Assembly: GCF_000423705.1 (NCBI RefSeq)
Contig: NZ_AUIM01000011.1
Location: 186,001-250,000 of the forward strand
DNA from: Stappia stellulata DSM 5886
GTDB lineage: Bacteria; Pseudomonadota; Alphaproteobacteria; Rhizobiales; Stappiaceae
Length of the DNA stretch: 64,000 bases
Direction of reading: 5' to 3'
Under the pieces are notes generated by a model, which worked only from the letters and a program-made list of their open reading frames with translations, did no database searches and was not told where the DNA came from. Positions 30,386-40,843 of this stretch are shown here, in pieces (within the stretch, counting starts at the first letter, position 1; each line of letters starts with the position of its first letter). A program made the position numbers and the translations under genes.

Positions 30386-33133
30386 TTAAAAATCGTCCTC
30401 CACCCCGTTTTGCACGAGGATCTCGCGCTTTCCGGCGTGGTTGGCGGCTCCGACGAGGCCTTCCTGCTCCATCCGCTCGATGATCGAGGCGGCGCGGTTG
30501 TAGCCGATCGACAGGCGACGCTGAATGTACGACGTCGACGCTTTCTTGTCGCGCAGCACGATCGCCACCGCCTTGTCGTAGAGGTCGTTGCCCTCGTCGC
30601 CGCTGCCGCCACCGGCGAGCTGGTCGTAGGGGCTGTCGGACACTTCGTCCTCCGCCGTGACCGCTTCCAGATATTGCGGCGTGCCCTGGCGCTTGAGATG
30701 GGTGACGATATGCTCGACCTCATCGTCGGCGACAAACGGCCCGTGCACGCGCTGGATGCGCCCGCCGCCGGCCATGTAGAGCATGTCGCCCTGACCGAGA
30801 AGCTGTTCCGCCCCCTGTTCGCCGAGGATGGTGCGGCTGTCGATCTTGGAGGTGACCTGGAAGGAGATACGGGTCGGGAAGTTCGCCTTGATCGTGCCGG
30901 TGATGACGTCAACCGACGGGCGCTGCGTCGCCATGATCAGATGGATGCCGGCGGCACGCGCCATCTGCGCCAGACGCTGGATCGCACCCTCGATGTCCTT
31001 GCCCGCCACCATCATCAGGTCGGCCATCTCGTCGACGATGACGACGATATAGGGCATCTTCTCCAGCGGCAGCTCCTCATCCTCGAAGATCGGCTCGCCG
31101 GTGTCGCGATCGAAGCCGGTCTGCACGGTGCGGGTGAAGACCTCGCCCTTTTCCAGCGCCTGGGTAACGCGCGTGTTGAAGCCGTCGATGTTGCGCACAC
31201 CCATCTTCGACATCTTCTTGTAGCGCTCCTCCATCTCGCGGACGGTCCACTTGAGCGCCACGACCGCCTTCTTGGGGTCGGTGACGACGGGCGTCAGCAG
31301 GTGGGGAATGCCGTCGTAGATCGACAGTTCCAGCATCTTCGGGTCGATCATGATCAGCTTGCACTGATCCGGCTCCATCCGGTAGAGCAGCGACAGGATC
31401 ATCGTGTTGATCGCCACCGACTTGCCCGACCCGGTGGTGCCGGCGACGAGCAGATGCGGCATGCGCGCCAGATCGGCGATCACCGGTTCGCCGCCGATGG
31501 TCTTGCCGAGCGTCAACGCCAGTTTCGCCTTGCTCTTCTCGTAGTCGCTGGCCGCCAGAAGCTCGCGCAGCAGCACCATTTCACGGCGCTGGTTGGGAAG
31601 CTCGATGCCAATGGCGTTCTTTCCCGGAATGACCGCGACACGCGCCGAAATCGCGCTCATCGAGCGGGCGATGTCGTCGGCCAGACCGATGACGCGGCTC
31701 GACTTGATGCCGGGGGCCGGCTCCAGTTCGTAAAGCGTCACCACGGGACCGGGGCGCACCTCGATGATCTCGCCGCGCACGCCGAAATCCTCCAGCACGC
31801 CTTCCAGGATGCGGGCGTTCTGTTCCAGCGCATCGGTGTTGACCGCCGTCTGGCGGCCGCCGTTCTTGGCTTCGGCCAGCAGATGCAGCGGCGGCAGCTC
31901 GTAGGCCCCGGGCTGACGCAGGAAGGAAGGCTGCGCTTCCGCCGCAACGCGTTTGCCGGGCCGCGGACGTCCCGCCGGCGGCACAACGCGCCCCGCGGGC
32001 TGCGCGTCACGGCTCGCCGGTCCGGCGATGGCACGCGGCAATGGGGTGGACATCGGGCCGCCGGCCTCCGCATCGTCCTCGTCAAGGTCGGGCAGATCGT
32101 CGAGGCTCGGAGCGGGTGGCGCGGGTTCGGCGATCTCCGGCTCGTGGTCCTGCGGATAAAACGCGTCCAGCCCGTCGTCTTCCGGCGGCATAAGGCGGTC
32201 GGCGAGCTTGCGGCGCAGCGCGGAAAAGCCACCGTGGCGGCCGACCGGATCGTCCTCATCGGCAAGGTCCTGCGGCGCATCGTCCCAGCCGTCGTCTTCG
32301 TCGTCGTAGGGCTGGAGATCGAAGCCGTCACGGCTGCGCGCCGCGCCGCGCCGGCGCGAGATCAACCGGCGTGCGGTCGCACCGGCAAGCAAACCCATGT
32401 GCGCGACGGCCCCGGCAACCGCCTGCCAGCGTCCGCCGCCGTGGTCGTCCTCGTCGTCGTCCCCATCGTAGTCCGGAACCGCGCCGACGCTGCGCGCATG
32501 GCGCGACGGCTCCGGCAGGGGCTCCAGCACCTGCACCGGCTCGCGCCCGAGCCAGCCGGCGGCGCGCAGCATCAGGATCGTCGCCGGCACGCCAAGGCCG
32601 AGCCCGCCAACGATCATCGCCATGCCGGGCGTCAGGTCGTCGGTCAGGAGAGCCGGGATCATATGGACGAAATCGCCGAGAAACCCGCCAAGCCCCGTCG
32701 GCAGCGGCCAGCTTGTCGGAACGGGCAGGGCGGCAAGCGCGCCGGCCGCCAGGAGCGTCCCGGCGGCCCAGGCGCCCAGGCGCCGCACGGCGATGCCGCT
32801 TGCGCGCGCCGACAACAGGCGCCAGCCCCACAGGACCACGGGCACGAGAAACACCGCCGCCGCAAGCCCGATCGCCTGCATGAAGAAATCCGCGATCACC
32901 GCACCCGGCCAGCCGAGCGCATTGCGCACCGGCGCGGTGGTCGCATGGCTGAAGCTTGGATCGGTGACCGACCAGGTGGCCAGCGCGGAGGCAAGGGCAG
33001 CGCTGGCCGCGATCACGGCGAGACCGGCGGCGCCGATCATGTTGCGCTTCAGGAAACGCTTCAGAGGCGCTTCGGTGTCTTCCAGCCCGAGGGCTGCGGC
33101 ACGGCCGGAGCGAGCAGGGTTGGCGCGGCGCAT
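30386..33133 (-). CDS. ftsK: DNA translocase FtsK
   Basis: A 915-residue septal DNA pump that clears the terminus and activates XerCD. The N-terminal part has about four to five membrane helices (residues 25-200). A Pro/Asp-rich linker follows to about 400. The motor has [14 protein letters not shown], Walker [15 protein letters not shown], Walker [13 protein letters not shown], and [24 protein letters not shown]. The C-terminal gamma winged helix ([27 protein letters not shown]) reads KOPS sites. ATG 33133 is chosen; an in-frame upstream start would overlap the aminotransferase. The gene begins 4 bp after that gene. Confidence 0.97.
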   Translation of the reverse strand: MRRANPARSGRAAALGLEDTEAPLKRFLKRNMIGAAGLAVIAASAALASALATWSVTDPSFSHATTAPVRNALGWPGAVIADFFMQAIGLAAAVFLVPVVLWGWRLLSARASGIAVRRLGAWAAGTLLAAGALAALPVPTSWPLPTGLGGFLGDFVHMIPALLTDDLTPGMAMIVGGLGLGVPATILMLRAAGWLGREPVQVLEPLPEPSRHARSVGAVPDYDGDDDEDDHGGGRWQAVAGAVAHMGLLAGATARRLISRRRGAARSRDGFDLQPYDDEDDGWDDAPQDLADEDDPVGRHGGFSALRRKLADRLMPPEDDGLDAFYPQDHEPEIAEPAPPAPSLDDLPDLDEDDAEAGGPMSTPLPRAIAGPASRDAQPAGRVVPPAGRPRPGKRVAAEAQPSFLRQPGAYELPPLHLLAEAKNGGRQTAVNTDALEQNARILEGVLEDFGVRGEIIEVRPGPVVTLYELEPAPGIKSSRVIGLADDIARSMSAISARVAVIPGKNAIGIELPNQRREMVLLRELLAASDYEKSKAKLALTLGKTIGGEPVIADLARMPHLLVAGTTGSGKSVAINTMILSLLYRMEPDQCKLIMIDPKMLELSIYDGIPHLLTPVVTDPKKAVVALKWTVREMEERYKKMSKMGVRNIDGFNTRVTQALEKGEVFTRTVQTGFDRDTGEPIFEDEELPLEKMPYIVVIVDEMADLMMVAGKDIEGAIQRLAQMARAAGIHLIMATQRPSVDVITGTIKANFPTRISFQVTSKIDSRTILGEQGAEQLLGQGDMLYMAGGGRIQRVHGPFVADDEVEHIVTHLKRQGTPQYLEAVTAEDEVSDSPYDQLAGGGSGDEGNDLYDKAVAIVLRDKKASTSYIQRRLSIGYNRAASIIERMEQEGLVGAANHAGKREILVQNGVEDDF

Positions 33134-33137
33134 GATC

Positions 33138-34358
33138 TCAAGACCCTCCCAGAACGCTGCGGACACGCGTGAGGCCGGCCTCGACGGTGGCAAGATCGTC
33201 GATCAGCGCAAGGCGGATGAAATCCGCGCCCGGATTGCCCGCACCTGCGTCCACCGCAAGCACGTCGCCCGGCAGCACCTTCACACCGGCCTCTGCCCAG
33301 AGCCTTTTCGCAACCGCGCTGCCGCCGCCCCGGCTGGCGACATCGAGCCACAGAAAAAATCCGCCCGGCGGCACGAGTGCGGGAAACAGCGATCCGAGGA
33401 TCCGCTCCGCGCTTGCGTATTTCTCGTTGTAAAGACGGCGGTTTTCCACGACATGCGCCTCGTCGCGATAGGCTGCTGCGGCCACCGCCTGAAGCGGCAT
33501 CGGCACCTGCGGCGCGGCCAGGCCGCGAAACCGCGACCAGCTCGCCAGAAATGCCGGATCGCCGGCGGCGAAGCCGCAGCGCAGGCCCGCGAGGTTCGAC
33601 CGTTTCGACAGCGAATTCAGGCTGATCACATTGGCGAAACCGTCGCCCAATGCATGGGCTGCCTCCAGCACGCCCGGCGGCGGCGTCTCGCGGTAAATCT
33701 CGGAATAGCACTCGTCGGCGACGATGAAAAAGCGATGCTTGCGGGCAAGCCCGATCAGCTTCGTCCAGGTCGCGAGATCGGCAACCGCGCCCTGCGGATT
33801 GGCGGGGGAGGCATAGATGAAGGCGATGGTGCGCTCGAGAAGCTCCGGCGACAGCGCATCGAGATCGGGCAGGAAGCCCGTCTCCGCGCCCGCATCCAGA
33901 TAGACGGCCTCGGCTCCGGCCACATGGGCGGCGGCCGCATAGGTCTGGTAGAACGGGTTCGGCATCAGGACCGCCGGACGGTCGGTCGTCTTGGCGAGAT
34001 AATCGCGCGCGCCGAGGGCGGCGAAGGTCAGCCCCTCGCGCGATCCGTTCAGCGGCAACACGCCGCGCGCCGCATCCAGCGTGCCGCCAAGGCGATAGCG
34101 GGTATCGAGCCACTGCGAGACGGCGGCGCGGAAATCGTCGGTGCCGCGAATGTTGGGATAGCGGCTGAAGTCGGCCAGATTGGCGGCCAACAGGTCACCG
34201 GTAAAGGCGGGAATCGGATGACGCGGCTCGCCGATGGTCATCACGATGGGGTCTGCACCGGGCGTCACGCCCTCAATCAGCGCCGCAAGCCGCTCGAACG
34301 GATTGGCGGAGGGCAGGCCGGGACCGGACTGGACAGTGCGAATGGGCGAAACGGACAT
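33138..34358 (-). CDS. PLP-dependent aminotransferase (DapC-like)
   Basis: A 406-residue class I/II aminotransferase. [25 protein letters not shown], and [17 protein letters not shown] with the PLP Lys (SLSKRS) are clear, as is the C-terminal FIRLALIDD. It is most like the succinyldiaminopimelate aminotransferase (DapC) group that often precedes ftsK in Rhizobiales and would act in lysine and peptidoglycan precursor synthesis. Other transaminase roles are not excluded. ftsK follows after 4 bp, suggesting one transcript. Confidence 0.88.
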   Translation of the reverse strand: MSVSPIRTVQSGPGLPSANPFERLAALIEGVTPGADPIVMTIGEPRHPIPAFTGDLLAANLADFSRYPNIRGTDDFRAAVSQWLDTRYRLGGTLDAARGVLPLNGSREGLTFAALGARDYLAKTTDRPAVLMPNPFYQTYAAAAHVAGAEAVYLDAGAETGFLPDLDALSPELLERTIAFIYASPANPQGAVADLATWTKLIGLARKHRFFIVADECYSEIYRETPPPGVLEAAHALGDGFANVISLNSLSKRSNLAGLRCGFAAGDPAFLASWSRFRGLAAPQVPMPLQAVAAAAYRDEAHVVENRRLYNEKYASAERILGSLFPALVPPGGFFLWLDVASRGGGSAVAKRLWAEAGVKVLPGDVLAVDAGAGNPGADFIRLALIDDLATVEAGLTRVRSVLGGS

Positions 34359-34559
34359 GCGAACCTGACTTCTCCCGCTCCGCGCCGTCAACCGGACGCG
34401 GAACCCAAGATATTGAAATCATTCGACCAAAGCCCGGAAAGGCGGCAGCCTTCGGTTCCAGGCGGTCTTGTTTGTCCGCAAAGCCTATCGTTGGTTGGTA
34501 AATCCCTCATTAACCAAGGACGGAAAGCGCCGGGCGCAAACGCCCCAGACCGGTGCCGG

Positions 34560-34808
34560 TCAGAAATCGCTGGCGATGCCCTTGATCTCCCAGTCCGCAT
34601 AACGCGTCGGCTCCAGCCCGCCGCGCCCGTCGATCTCGCGCGGAAGGGCCTTTTGACGCGCATCGATCTCCTTGCGCCGGGCCTGTGCTTCCTTCAACGC
34701 GCGCTGCGCCGCTTCGGGAAGGTCCTCGAAACGCCGGGGGGCGGGGGCCTCGGGCGCGGCCTCCGGTGCCGGGGACGATGCGGTCTCGCTTTCGGTGGTG
34801 CTGGACAT
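34560..34808 (-). CDS. DUF1674 protein (SDHAF4-like)
   Basis: An 82-residue protein ending in EIDGRGGLEPTRYADWEIKGIASDF, the diagnostic DUF1674 tail. The mitochondrial homologue SDHAF4/Sdh8 binds the flavinated succinate dehydrogenase subunit during assembly, so a similar role is inferred. The N-terminal half is Ala/Pro/Glu-rich. ATG 34808 is chosen because the conserved part starts well after it and upstream codons show no similarity. It is divergent from htpX by 200 bp. Confidence 0.9.
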   Translation of the reverse strand: MSSTTESETASSPAPEAAPEAPAPRRFEDLPEAAQRALKEAQARRKEIDARQKALPREIDGRGGLEPTRYADWEIKGIASDF

Positions 34809-35008
34809 GATGGCGGGTGTCCCTCGCGGTTTCAGCCTTCGATGCAGGAGCCGGACTTGCACGAAACACGGGCCGGTCTCTTGCGCAACGGTTCGTCTCG
34901 GCCAACATATAGGGCGCATCGCCACATGGCCGCAACGCCGCCGGCGGATGCGCCCGGGGGAGAAGACGGTAACCGACGCGGCCAGGCCGCCAGACAGGGT
35001 TGAAACGG

Positions 35009-35962
35009 ATGAACTATTTCCGCACGGCACTTCTGCTTGCCGCGATGACCGCGCTCTTCATGGGGCTCGGGTTTTTCATCGGCGGCCAGTCGGGCATGGT
35101 GATCGCCTTCCTGATCGCGGCCGGGATGAACGTTTTCAGCTACTGGAACTCCGACAAGATGGTGCTGAAGATGCACCATGCGGTCGAGGCGAACGAACGC
35201 CAGGCGCCGGAACTCTTCGCCATGGTGCGCCAGCTTGCGGCACGGGCGGAATTGCCGATGCCCAAGGTCTATCTGATCAACAACCCCCAGCCCAATGCCT
35301 TCGCCACCGGGCGCAATCCGCAAAACGCCGCCGTCGCGGCCACCACCGGCCTGCTCAACTCCTTGTCCCAGGAGGAGGTCGCCGCAGTGATGGCGCATGA
35401 GCTGGCGCATGTGAAGAACCACGACACGCTGATCATGACGATCACCGCGACGATAGCGGGTGCGATTTCCATGCTGGCCAATTTCGCCTTCTTCTTCGGC
35501 GGCAACCGGGACAACAACAACCCCTTCGGCTTTGTCGGGGTGATCGTGATGATGATCGTCGCCCCGATGGCGGCGATGCTGGTGCAGATGGCGATCAGCC
35601 GCACGCGCGAATATGCCGCCGACCGACTGGGTGCCGAAATCTGCGGCAATCCGATCTGGCTCGCCTCCGCGCTCGACAAGATCGCCGGCGGCGCGGCCCG
35701 CATTCACAACCCGGATGCGGAACGCAATCCGGCAACCGCCCACATGTTCATCATCAACCCGCTGTCGGGCGAACGCATGGACAATCTGTTTTCCACGCAC
35801 CCGAATACGGAAAACCGCATCCGTGCCTTGCGCGAAATGGCAGGCGGGGGAGGCGGCACACGCACCGAGGGTCCCGTGCGCACCGACCCTCCCGGCCCCT
35901 GGGGCCGACGCTCGGGACGGCGCGAAACCCGCTCGGCAACGCCCCGCGGCCCCTGGGGCTGA
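35009..35962 (+). CDS. htpX: Membrane zinc metalloprotease HtpX
   Basis: A 317-residue M48 protease for membrane protein quality control. It has two N-terminal helices, the zinc motif in [15 protein letters not shown], two further helices after it, and [11 protein letters not shown] with the third zinc ligand Glu. The C-terminal 35 residues are Gly/Pro/Arg-rich ([14 protein letters not shown], ending PRGPWG), longer than in E. coli but seen in relatives. ATG 35009 is preferred over a TTG three codons upstream. Confidence 0.95.
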   Translation: MNYFRTALLLAAMTALFMGLGFFIGGQSGMVIAFLIAAGMNVFSYWNSDKMVLKMHHAVEANERQAPELFAMVRQLAARAELPMPKVYLINNPQPNAFATGRNPQNAAVAATTGLLNSLSQEEVAAVMAHELAHVKNHDTLIMTITATIAGAISMLANFAFFFGGNRDNNNPFGFVGVIVMMIVAPMAAMLVQMAISRTREYAADRLGAEICGNPIWLASALDKIAGGAARIHNPDAERNPATAHMFIINPLSGERMDNLFSTHPNTENRIRALREMAGGGGGTRTEGPVRTDPPGPWGRRSGRRETRSATPRGPWG

Positions 35963-36130
35963 CGGGCGGGGCCGGACACCTCACGCAACGCCGGCAATGG
36001 AATTCGCCCTTGTGAAGACCGCACCGGCCGGGGCATATGCGCAGGCTCACGCAATTGCGCTCCGCGTCCGTCAGTACCGCGCCAGATCCGGCGCCCCGGA
36101 GCGACGCCGAACCGAAAGACCGCGCCCATC

Positions 36131-37543
36131 GTGCCGAACACCAGACCGCCCAGCCGCCCGACCGCAAACCACCGCAAGCCCCAGACGGGGCGCAAGGTGC
36201 CGGACCGGGAAACCCCGGGCCTCAAGGCACGCAAGATCGCGGCCGAAGTGCTCGGACGCGTGATCCACGGCCGGCGTCCGCTGGACGAGGAACTTCACGA
36301 CGCTCGCGGACACCCCGACCTGCACACGCTGGGCGACAAGGACCGCGCGCTGGTGCGTGCGATCCTTGGCCTTGCGCTGCGTCGACGGGGCCAGATCGCG
36401 GCGGTCCTCCAGTTGCTGCTCGACCGGCCGATCCCGGAAAAGACCGGCGCCGTCATGAACATCCTGCATGTGGCCGGCGCGCAGATCCTGTTCATGGAGG
36501 TGCCCGACCGCGCCGCCGTCGACATCGCGGTCGCCGATGCCGGACGCGACCCGGTTACCCGCCGCTACAAGGGTCTTGTGAACGCCGTGTTGCGGCGCAT
36601 GTCGGACAATTGCGCCGAACTGCTGGAAAAGACCGGACAAACCTGGCGCAACACGCCGGTCTGGCTCTTCGCCGGCTGGCAGAAGGCCTATGGCGAGGAC
36701 GTCGCACTTGCGATGGCCGCCATGCACCAGCACGAGCCCAATCTGGATCTCACCGTGAAGTCCGACCCGCAAGCCTGGGCGGAACGGCTCGGCGGAGCGC
36801 TTGTCGCGCGCGACACGGTCCGCCTGGCGCAGGCCAGCGGACGCATCGAGGCGCTTGCCGGATACGACGACGGCGCGTGGTGGGTGCAGGACGCGGCCGC
36901 CAGCCTGCCGGCAAAGCTTCTGGGCGATGTGGCAGGCAAGCATGTTGCCGATCTTTGCGCCGCGCCCGGCGGCAAGACGGCGCAGCTCGCACAGGCCGGC
37001 GCGAAGGTCACCGCCTTCGACATCTCGAAAAAACGGCTGGCGCGGCTTTCGGAAAATCTCGAAAGGCTTGGGCTCGCCGCGGAGGTTGTGGCCGCCGATC
37101 TGCTGGAACACGATCCGAATACGCTTTTCGACGCAATCCTGCTCGATGCCCCCTGCAGCGCGACCGGTACGATCCGCCGCCACCCGGAGGTCGCCTGGAA
37201 CCGGCGCAAGGAGGACATCGACGCGCTCGCCGAACGCCAGGCGGCCCTGCTCGAGCGGGCGGCAGGCTGGCTCGCGCCCGACGGAACGCTTGTCTATTGC
37301 ACCTGTTCGCTGGAACCGGCCGAGGGCGAAAAGCAGGTCGAGGCGTTTCTCGCAGCCCATCCGGATTTCCGGCGTGCGCCCGTTCTCGAGACGGAAACCG
37401 GCGTGCCCGGAACGGTGACCGACGCCGGCGACCTGCGCACGCTTCCGTCATCGCTCGCGCGCGACCCGGCCGCGAGCGGGGGGCTCGACGGGTTCTTCGC
37501 AGCACGCCTCGTGCGCCGCACAGCCACAGGCGCGGACGGCTGA
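36131..37543 (+). CDS. rsmB: 16S rRNA (cytosine-967-C5)-methyltransferase RsmB
   Basis: A 470-residue protein with an N-terminal NusB-like RNA-binding domain (about residues 30-165) and a C-terminal SAM methyltransferase domain. It shows VADLCAAPGGKTAQLAQAG, LLDAPCSATGTIRRHPEV and YCTCSLEPAEGE; the two Cys are the catalytic pair of RNA m5C enzymes. It methylates C967 of 16S rRNA. The last ~20 residues form the FFAARL motif. It is a single gene 168 bp after htpX. Confidence 0.95.
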   Translation: MPNTRPPSRPTANHRKPQTGRKVPDRETPGLKARKIAAEVLGRVIHGRRPLDEELHDARGHPDLHTLGDKDRALVRAILGLALRRRGQIAAVLQLLLDRPIPEKTGAVMNILHVAGAQILFMEVPDRAAVDIAVADAGRDPVTRRYKGLVNAVLRRMSDNCAELLEKTGQTWRNTPVWLFAGWQKAYGEDVALAMAAMHQHEPNLDLTVKSDPQAWAERLGGALVARDTVRLAQASGRIEALAGYDDGAWWVQDAAASLPAKLLGDVAGKHVADLCAAPGGKTAQLAQAGAKVTAFDISKKRLARLSENLERLGLAAEVVAADLLEHDPNTLFDAILLDAPCSATGTIRRHPEVAWNRRKEDIDALAERQAALLERAAGWLAPDGTLVYCTCSLEPAEGEKQVEAFLAAHPDFRRAPVLETETGVPGTVTDAGDLRTLPSSLARDPAASGGLDGFFAARLVRRTATGADG

Positions 37544-37650
37544 TTCCCAAAAGGTTTGCCGTTCGGTGCGTGGATGGTTCGCACGTCGGGAGCCATCGGC
37601 TGAAAAGGCGCGTCTGCCGCGACCCTTGACGCAGTATCGGCGGCCGTATA

Positions 37651-37682
37651 TCTCATATATGAGAGATTTGCTCAAAAGTGAG
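37651..37682. promoter_or_regulatory. Two putative operators upstream of the XRE-cupin regulator
   Basis: TCTCATATATGAGA (37651-37664) is a perfect 14-bp palindrome. A second copy of the same half-site pair, CTCA-AAAG-TGAG, lies at 37671-37682. Both have the form CTCA-N4-TGAG, with centres 19 bp apart, directly ahead of the regulator start codon at 37690. Autoregulation is a natural inference. Confidence 0.6.
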
Positions 37683-37689
37683 AAGCTCC

Positions 37690-38241
37690 ATGGTGCGCGA
37701 CCCGGACGCCAGGCTCGCCGAACGGATCCGGACACTGCGGACCCGCCAAGGCTGGACGCTGCAGGATCTGGCGGACAGGAGTTCGGTCAGTCGGGCAACA
37801 CTGTCGCGCATCGAAAATGCGGAGGTCAGCCCCAACACGCAGGTGCTGGTTAAGCTGTGTTCCGCGTTCGGACTGACCCTGACCCGGCTGCTTGCGCCGC
37901 TGGACAGCGGATTTCAGGCGCTGATTGCACGCGACGAGCAGACGACATGGGCCGATGACGACATCGGCTACACCCGCCGGGTCGTCTCGCCACCGAACCG
38001 CGATCTTGCCGCCGAGGTGCTCCGCTGCGAGCTGCGGGCAAACACCCGCATCGACTATGAAACACCGCCCGTCGCCGGCCAGGAACACCACCTGGTCATG
38101 CTGGACGGCGAGTTGACCGTCGAAATCGACGGCCGTGCCTACGGGCTCTCACAGGGGGACTGTCTGCGCTATCGGCTGTTCGGCGCCTCGCGGTTCGAAA
38201 CCCGCGCGGCGCCTGCCGCCTATCTTCTTGTCCTGGGCTGA
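37690..38241 (+). CDS. XRE-family regulator with cupin domain
   Basis: A 183-residue HTH_3 plus cupin_2 transcription regulator. The HTH (TLQDLADRSSVSRATLSRIENAEVSP, about residues 23-48) is followed by a linker and a small C-terminal cupin (about 108-180, VAGQEHHLVMLDGELTVEID). This architecture controls amino-acid, polyamine or small-metabolite genes; the ligand is unknown. ATG 37690 is chosen; a GTG at 37678 would add four residues and overlap the second operator. The GNAT gene starts 4 bp after its stop, so they probably form one unit. Confidence 0.88.
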   Translation: MVRDPDARLAERIRTLRTRQGWTLQDLADRSSVSRATLSRIENAEVSPNTQVLVKLCSAFGLTLTRLLAPLDSGFQALIARDEQTTWADDDIGYTRRVVSPPNRDLAAEVLRCELRANTRIDYETPPVAGQEHHLVMLDGELTVEIDGRAYGLSQGDCLRYRLFGASRFETRAAPAAYLLVLG

Positions 38242-38245
38242 TCTC

Positions 38246-38773
38246 ATGTCAAACATCGCAATCGCACATCTCTTCGGCGATGCGCTTGAAGCGCGCCTCG
38301 ACGATCTTTCGGCCATCCTCGTCGCCAGCGTGAACGCCGGCGCGGCGATCGGCTTCCTGCAGCCTTTCGACCGTCCGGCGGCGCGGCGCTTTTGGGAAAG
38401 CCGCGTATTGCCGGAGGTCCGCCGGGGCAACAGGCTGCTGCTGGCGGCCGTTTCCGGCGACACCGTGGTCGGCACCGTGCAGCTGGAAACGATGCTTCCG
38501 CCCAATCAGCCGCATCGCTGCGAGGTCTCGAAAATGGCCGTGCACCCAGAGCACCGGCGAAAGGGCATCGCCCGGTCGTTGATGCAGGCGCTGGAAACCC
38601 ACGCCAGATCACGGGGCAAGACGCTGATCACCCTCGATACAAGGACCGGGGATCCGGCCCAGAGCCTCTACGCCTCGCTGGGCTACAGACAGTCCGGCAT
38701 CGTGCCGGGCTTCGCGCTCGACCCCGACGGCCGCAAGCTTCATTCGACCACCTACATGTACAAGGCGCTTTGA
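38246..38773 (+). CDS. GNAT family N-acetyltransferase
   Basis: A 175-residue GNAT protein. The acetyl-CoA binding motif is CEVSKMAVHPEHRRKGIARSLMQALE, and LYASLGYRQSG is the usual C-terminal element. The substrate is unknown. It begins 4 bp after the XRE-cupin gene, so the regulator and acetyltransferase are probably co-expressed, and the acetylated compound could be related to the signal sensed by the cupin (inference). Confidence 0.87.
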   Translation: MSNIAIAHLFGDALEARLDDLSAILVASVNAGAAIGFLQPFDRPAARRFWESRVLPEVRRGNRLLLAAVSGDTVVGTVQLETMLPPNQPHRCEVSKMAVHPEHRRKGIARSLMQALETHARSRGKTLITLDTRTGDPAQSLYASLGYRQSGIVPGFALDPDGRKLHSTTYMYKAL

Positions 38774-39051
38774 TCCCGCGCAGTCGGTTTCAGGTCCCGC
38801 GCCAACAGGCCGTCCGGCCGGTCCCGGGGCGGAAACGCCACCAGGACGCCACCGTCCGTCGATGCGGCGCTGACGCTACGGCCGCCGCGCAATCGCGAAA
38901 AACCCGGGCATTTCCAGAGATACATGTCGAATCCTGCGGGAAGTTGTAACGGATCGCTAACCTTAATCCGTGAGACTCGTCCATCATGCGAACACGTGTC
39001 GCGAAAGGATTTGCGCGCAACGCCCAAAGGGCTGGAGGGAAACCAATCGAA

Positions 39052-40800
39052 ATGACGCTATTATCAGTGGCCGAACGGGCACGGGTCTGGCGTCTTCTCG
39101 CGCATACGGCCTGGCAGTCCGTATTGCGATGGGTTCACGGCGGCCCCCTGTTTCGCTGGCGACCGTTCTCGGGCGCGCCCGCGCGCCTGCTGATCGCACC
39201 GCAAGACCTGCGCACCGCCGACGGCACCAACGCGGCCGACATCTACGCCGGCCGCTTCGTCTTCGCCGGCCAGCAGATCGAGGCGAACGGGCGCTCGCCC
39301 TTCGAGGTCGAGCCGCCGTCGCGCGACTGGGCGCGGGCGCTGCACGGCTTCGGCTGGCTGCGCCACCTCAAGGCCGCCGACACCGTGGTCGCGCGCCAGA
39401 ATGCCCGCGCGCTCGTCGACGACTGGATGCGCTATTGCGGTTACTGGCACGAGATCGGTTGGGAACAGCCGGTGGTGGCCCGCCGGGTGCTCGCCTGGCT
39501 GTCGCAGTCGCCGCTCATCCTGGAAGACTGCGACCGGGAGTTCTATCGCCGCTTCCTGCGCGCGCTGGCCCGTCAGGTGCGCTATCTCAGACGCACGATG
39601 AACGAGACACCGGACGGCGTGCCGCGCCTCACCGCGGCGATCGCCGTTGCGGCGGCCACCGTCTCCATGTCCGGACAAGGGCGCTACGTGCGCCAGAGCC
39701 TGCGCCGCCTCGACCAGGAGCTGACCCGCCAGATCCTCGCCGACGGCGGTCATGTGTCGCGCAATCCCGCTGCCCTTCTCGATATCCTGGTGGATCTTCT
39801 GCCAGTCCGACATGCACTGACCGTTCAGGGGCTGCCGACGCCCCAGGCGGTGATGCAATCCATCGACCGAATGATGCCGATGATCCGCTTCTTCCGGCAC
39901 GGTGACGGCGCCTTCGCGCATTTCAACGGCATGGGGCCGACCCCGGCGGATCTCGTGGCCACGATCCTTGCCTATGATGACGCCCGCGGCGCGCCACCGA
40001 CCAATGCGCCGCATTCCGGCTATCAGCGGCTCAGCGCCGGCGACACGGTCGTGCTGATGGAAACCGGCTGCCCGCCACCGCCCGTGCTCAGTCTGAACGC
40101 CCATGCCGGCTGCCTGTCGTTCGAGCTTTCGTCGCGTCGCACGCGGCTTGTCGTCAATTGCGGCGTGTCGTCCTCCGACCGCGGAACCTGGCGCGCGGTT
40201 TCGCGCGCCACCGCCGCCCATTCCACCGCAACCATCGACGACACCTCGTCGGCGCGGTTCCTCTCCGACCCGCGTTACCGCGACTGGCTCGGCGCGCCCA
40301 TCGTCGCCGGGCCGACGGCCGTTCCCGTTTCCCGGGAGGACGGGCCCGACGGGGCGCGCGTCGTCGCCAGTCACAACGGCTACCAGGAAAGCCACCGCCT
40401 GATTCATGAACGCGACCTCACACTGGCCACCGACGGCAGCGTTCTGGACGGCATCGACCGCTTCATGCCGACCGGCAAGTCCGTGCGCGGCGACGAATTC
40501 GCGCTCAGGTTCCACCTTCACCCCGCGCTCAAGGCAAGCGCGGTGCGTGCCGGGACGGCCGTCCTGATCGTTTCGCCCGACGGCGAGGCCTGGGAGTTCG
40601 TCGCTCCGGGCTGCGAGACGGTCATCGAGGAGTCCGTGTATCTGTCGGATGCCTATGGCCACAGGCGCAGCGAACAGATCGTGGTTTACGGGCGTGTCAC
40701 CCACCGCCGCGAGGCGGCGTGGCAGTTCCGCCGCACAGCGACACCGCGCGCCAACCGCCGCCGTGTCAGCGACGCGGGCGCGGAGGAGCTCGACATCTAG
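39052..40800 (+). CDS. Heparinase II/III family protein
   Basis: A protein of about 582 residues with the heparinase II/III-like arrangement of Rhizobiales. An N-terminal alpha-helical toroid contains HLKAADTVVARQNARALVDDWM and GWEQPVVARRVLAWLSQ. A C-terminal beta-sandwich contains GYQRLSAGDTVVLMETG, LSFELSSRRTRLVVNCG and AAHSTATIDDTSSARF. Family members cleave acidic polysaccharides by beta-elimination, but this bacterial group is uncharacterised. I place the start at ATG 39052 (GGAGGG upstream); an ATG at 38986 would add 22 residues. No other polysaccharide gene is near. Confidence 0.85.
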   Translation: MTLLSVAERARVWRLLAHTAWQSVLRWVHGGPLFRWRPFSGAPARLLIAPQDLRTADGTNAADIYAGRFVFAGQQIEANGRSPFEVEPPSRDWARALHGFGWLRHLKAADTVVARQNARALVDDWMRYCGYWHEIGWEQPVVARRVLAWLSQSPLILEDCDREFYRRFLRALARQVRYLRRTMNETPDGVPRLTAAIAVAAATVSMSGQGRYVRQSLRRLDQELTRQILADGGHVSRNPAALLDILVDLLPVRHALTVQGLPTPQAVMQSIDRMMPMIRFFRHGDGAFAHFNGMGPTPADLVATILAYDDARGAPPTNAPHSGYQRLSAGDTVVLMETGCPPPPVLSLNAHAGCLSFELSSRRTRLVVNCGVSSSDRGTWRAVSRATAAHSTATIDDTSSARFLSDPRYRDWLGAPIVAGPTAVPVSREDGPDGARVVASHNGYQESHRLIHERDLTLATDGSVLDGIDRFMPTGKSVRGDEFALRFHLHPALKASAVRAGTAVLIVSPDGEAWEFVAPGCETVIEESVYLSDAYGHRRSEQIVVYGRVTHRREAAWQFRRTATPRANRRRVSDAGAEELDI

Positions 40801-40843
40801 AGCGCTGGAAGGGCTTTGCGGAAGCGGCGTTTGCGCAGGAAGC

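Noticed and set aside
30359..33172. A 937-residue plus-strand open frame opposite ftsK
   Set aside because: It is an exact antisense shadow of ftsK, His/Arg/Asp-rich with no family motif.
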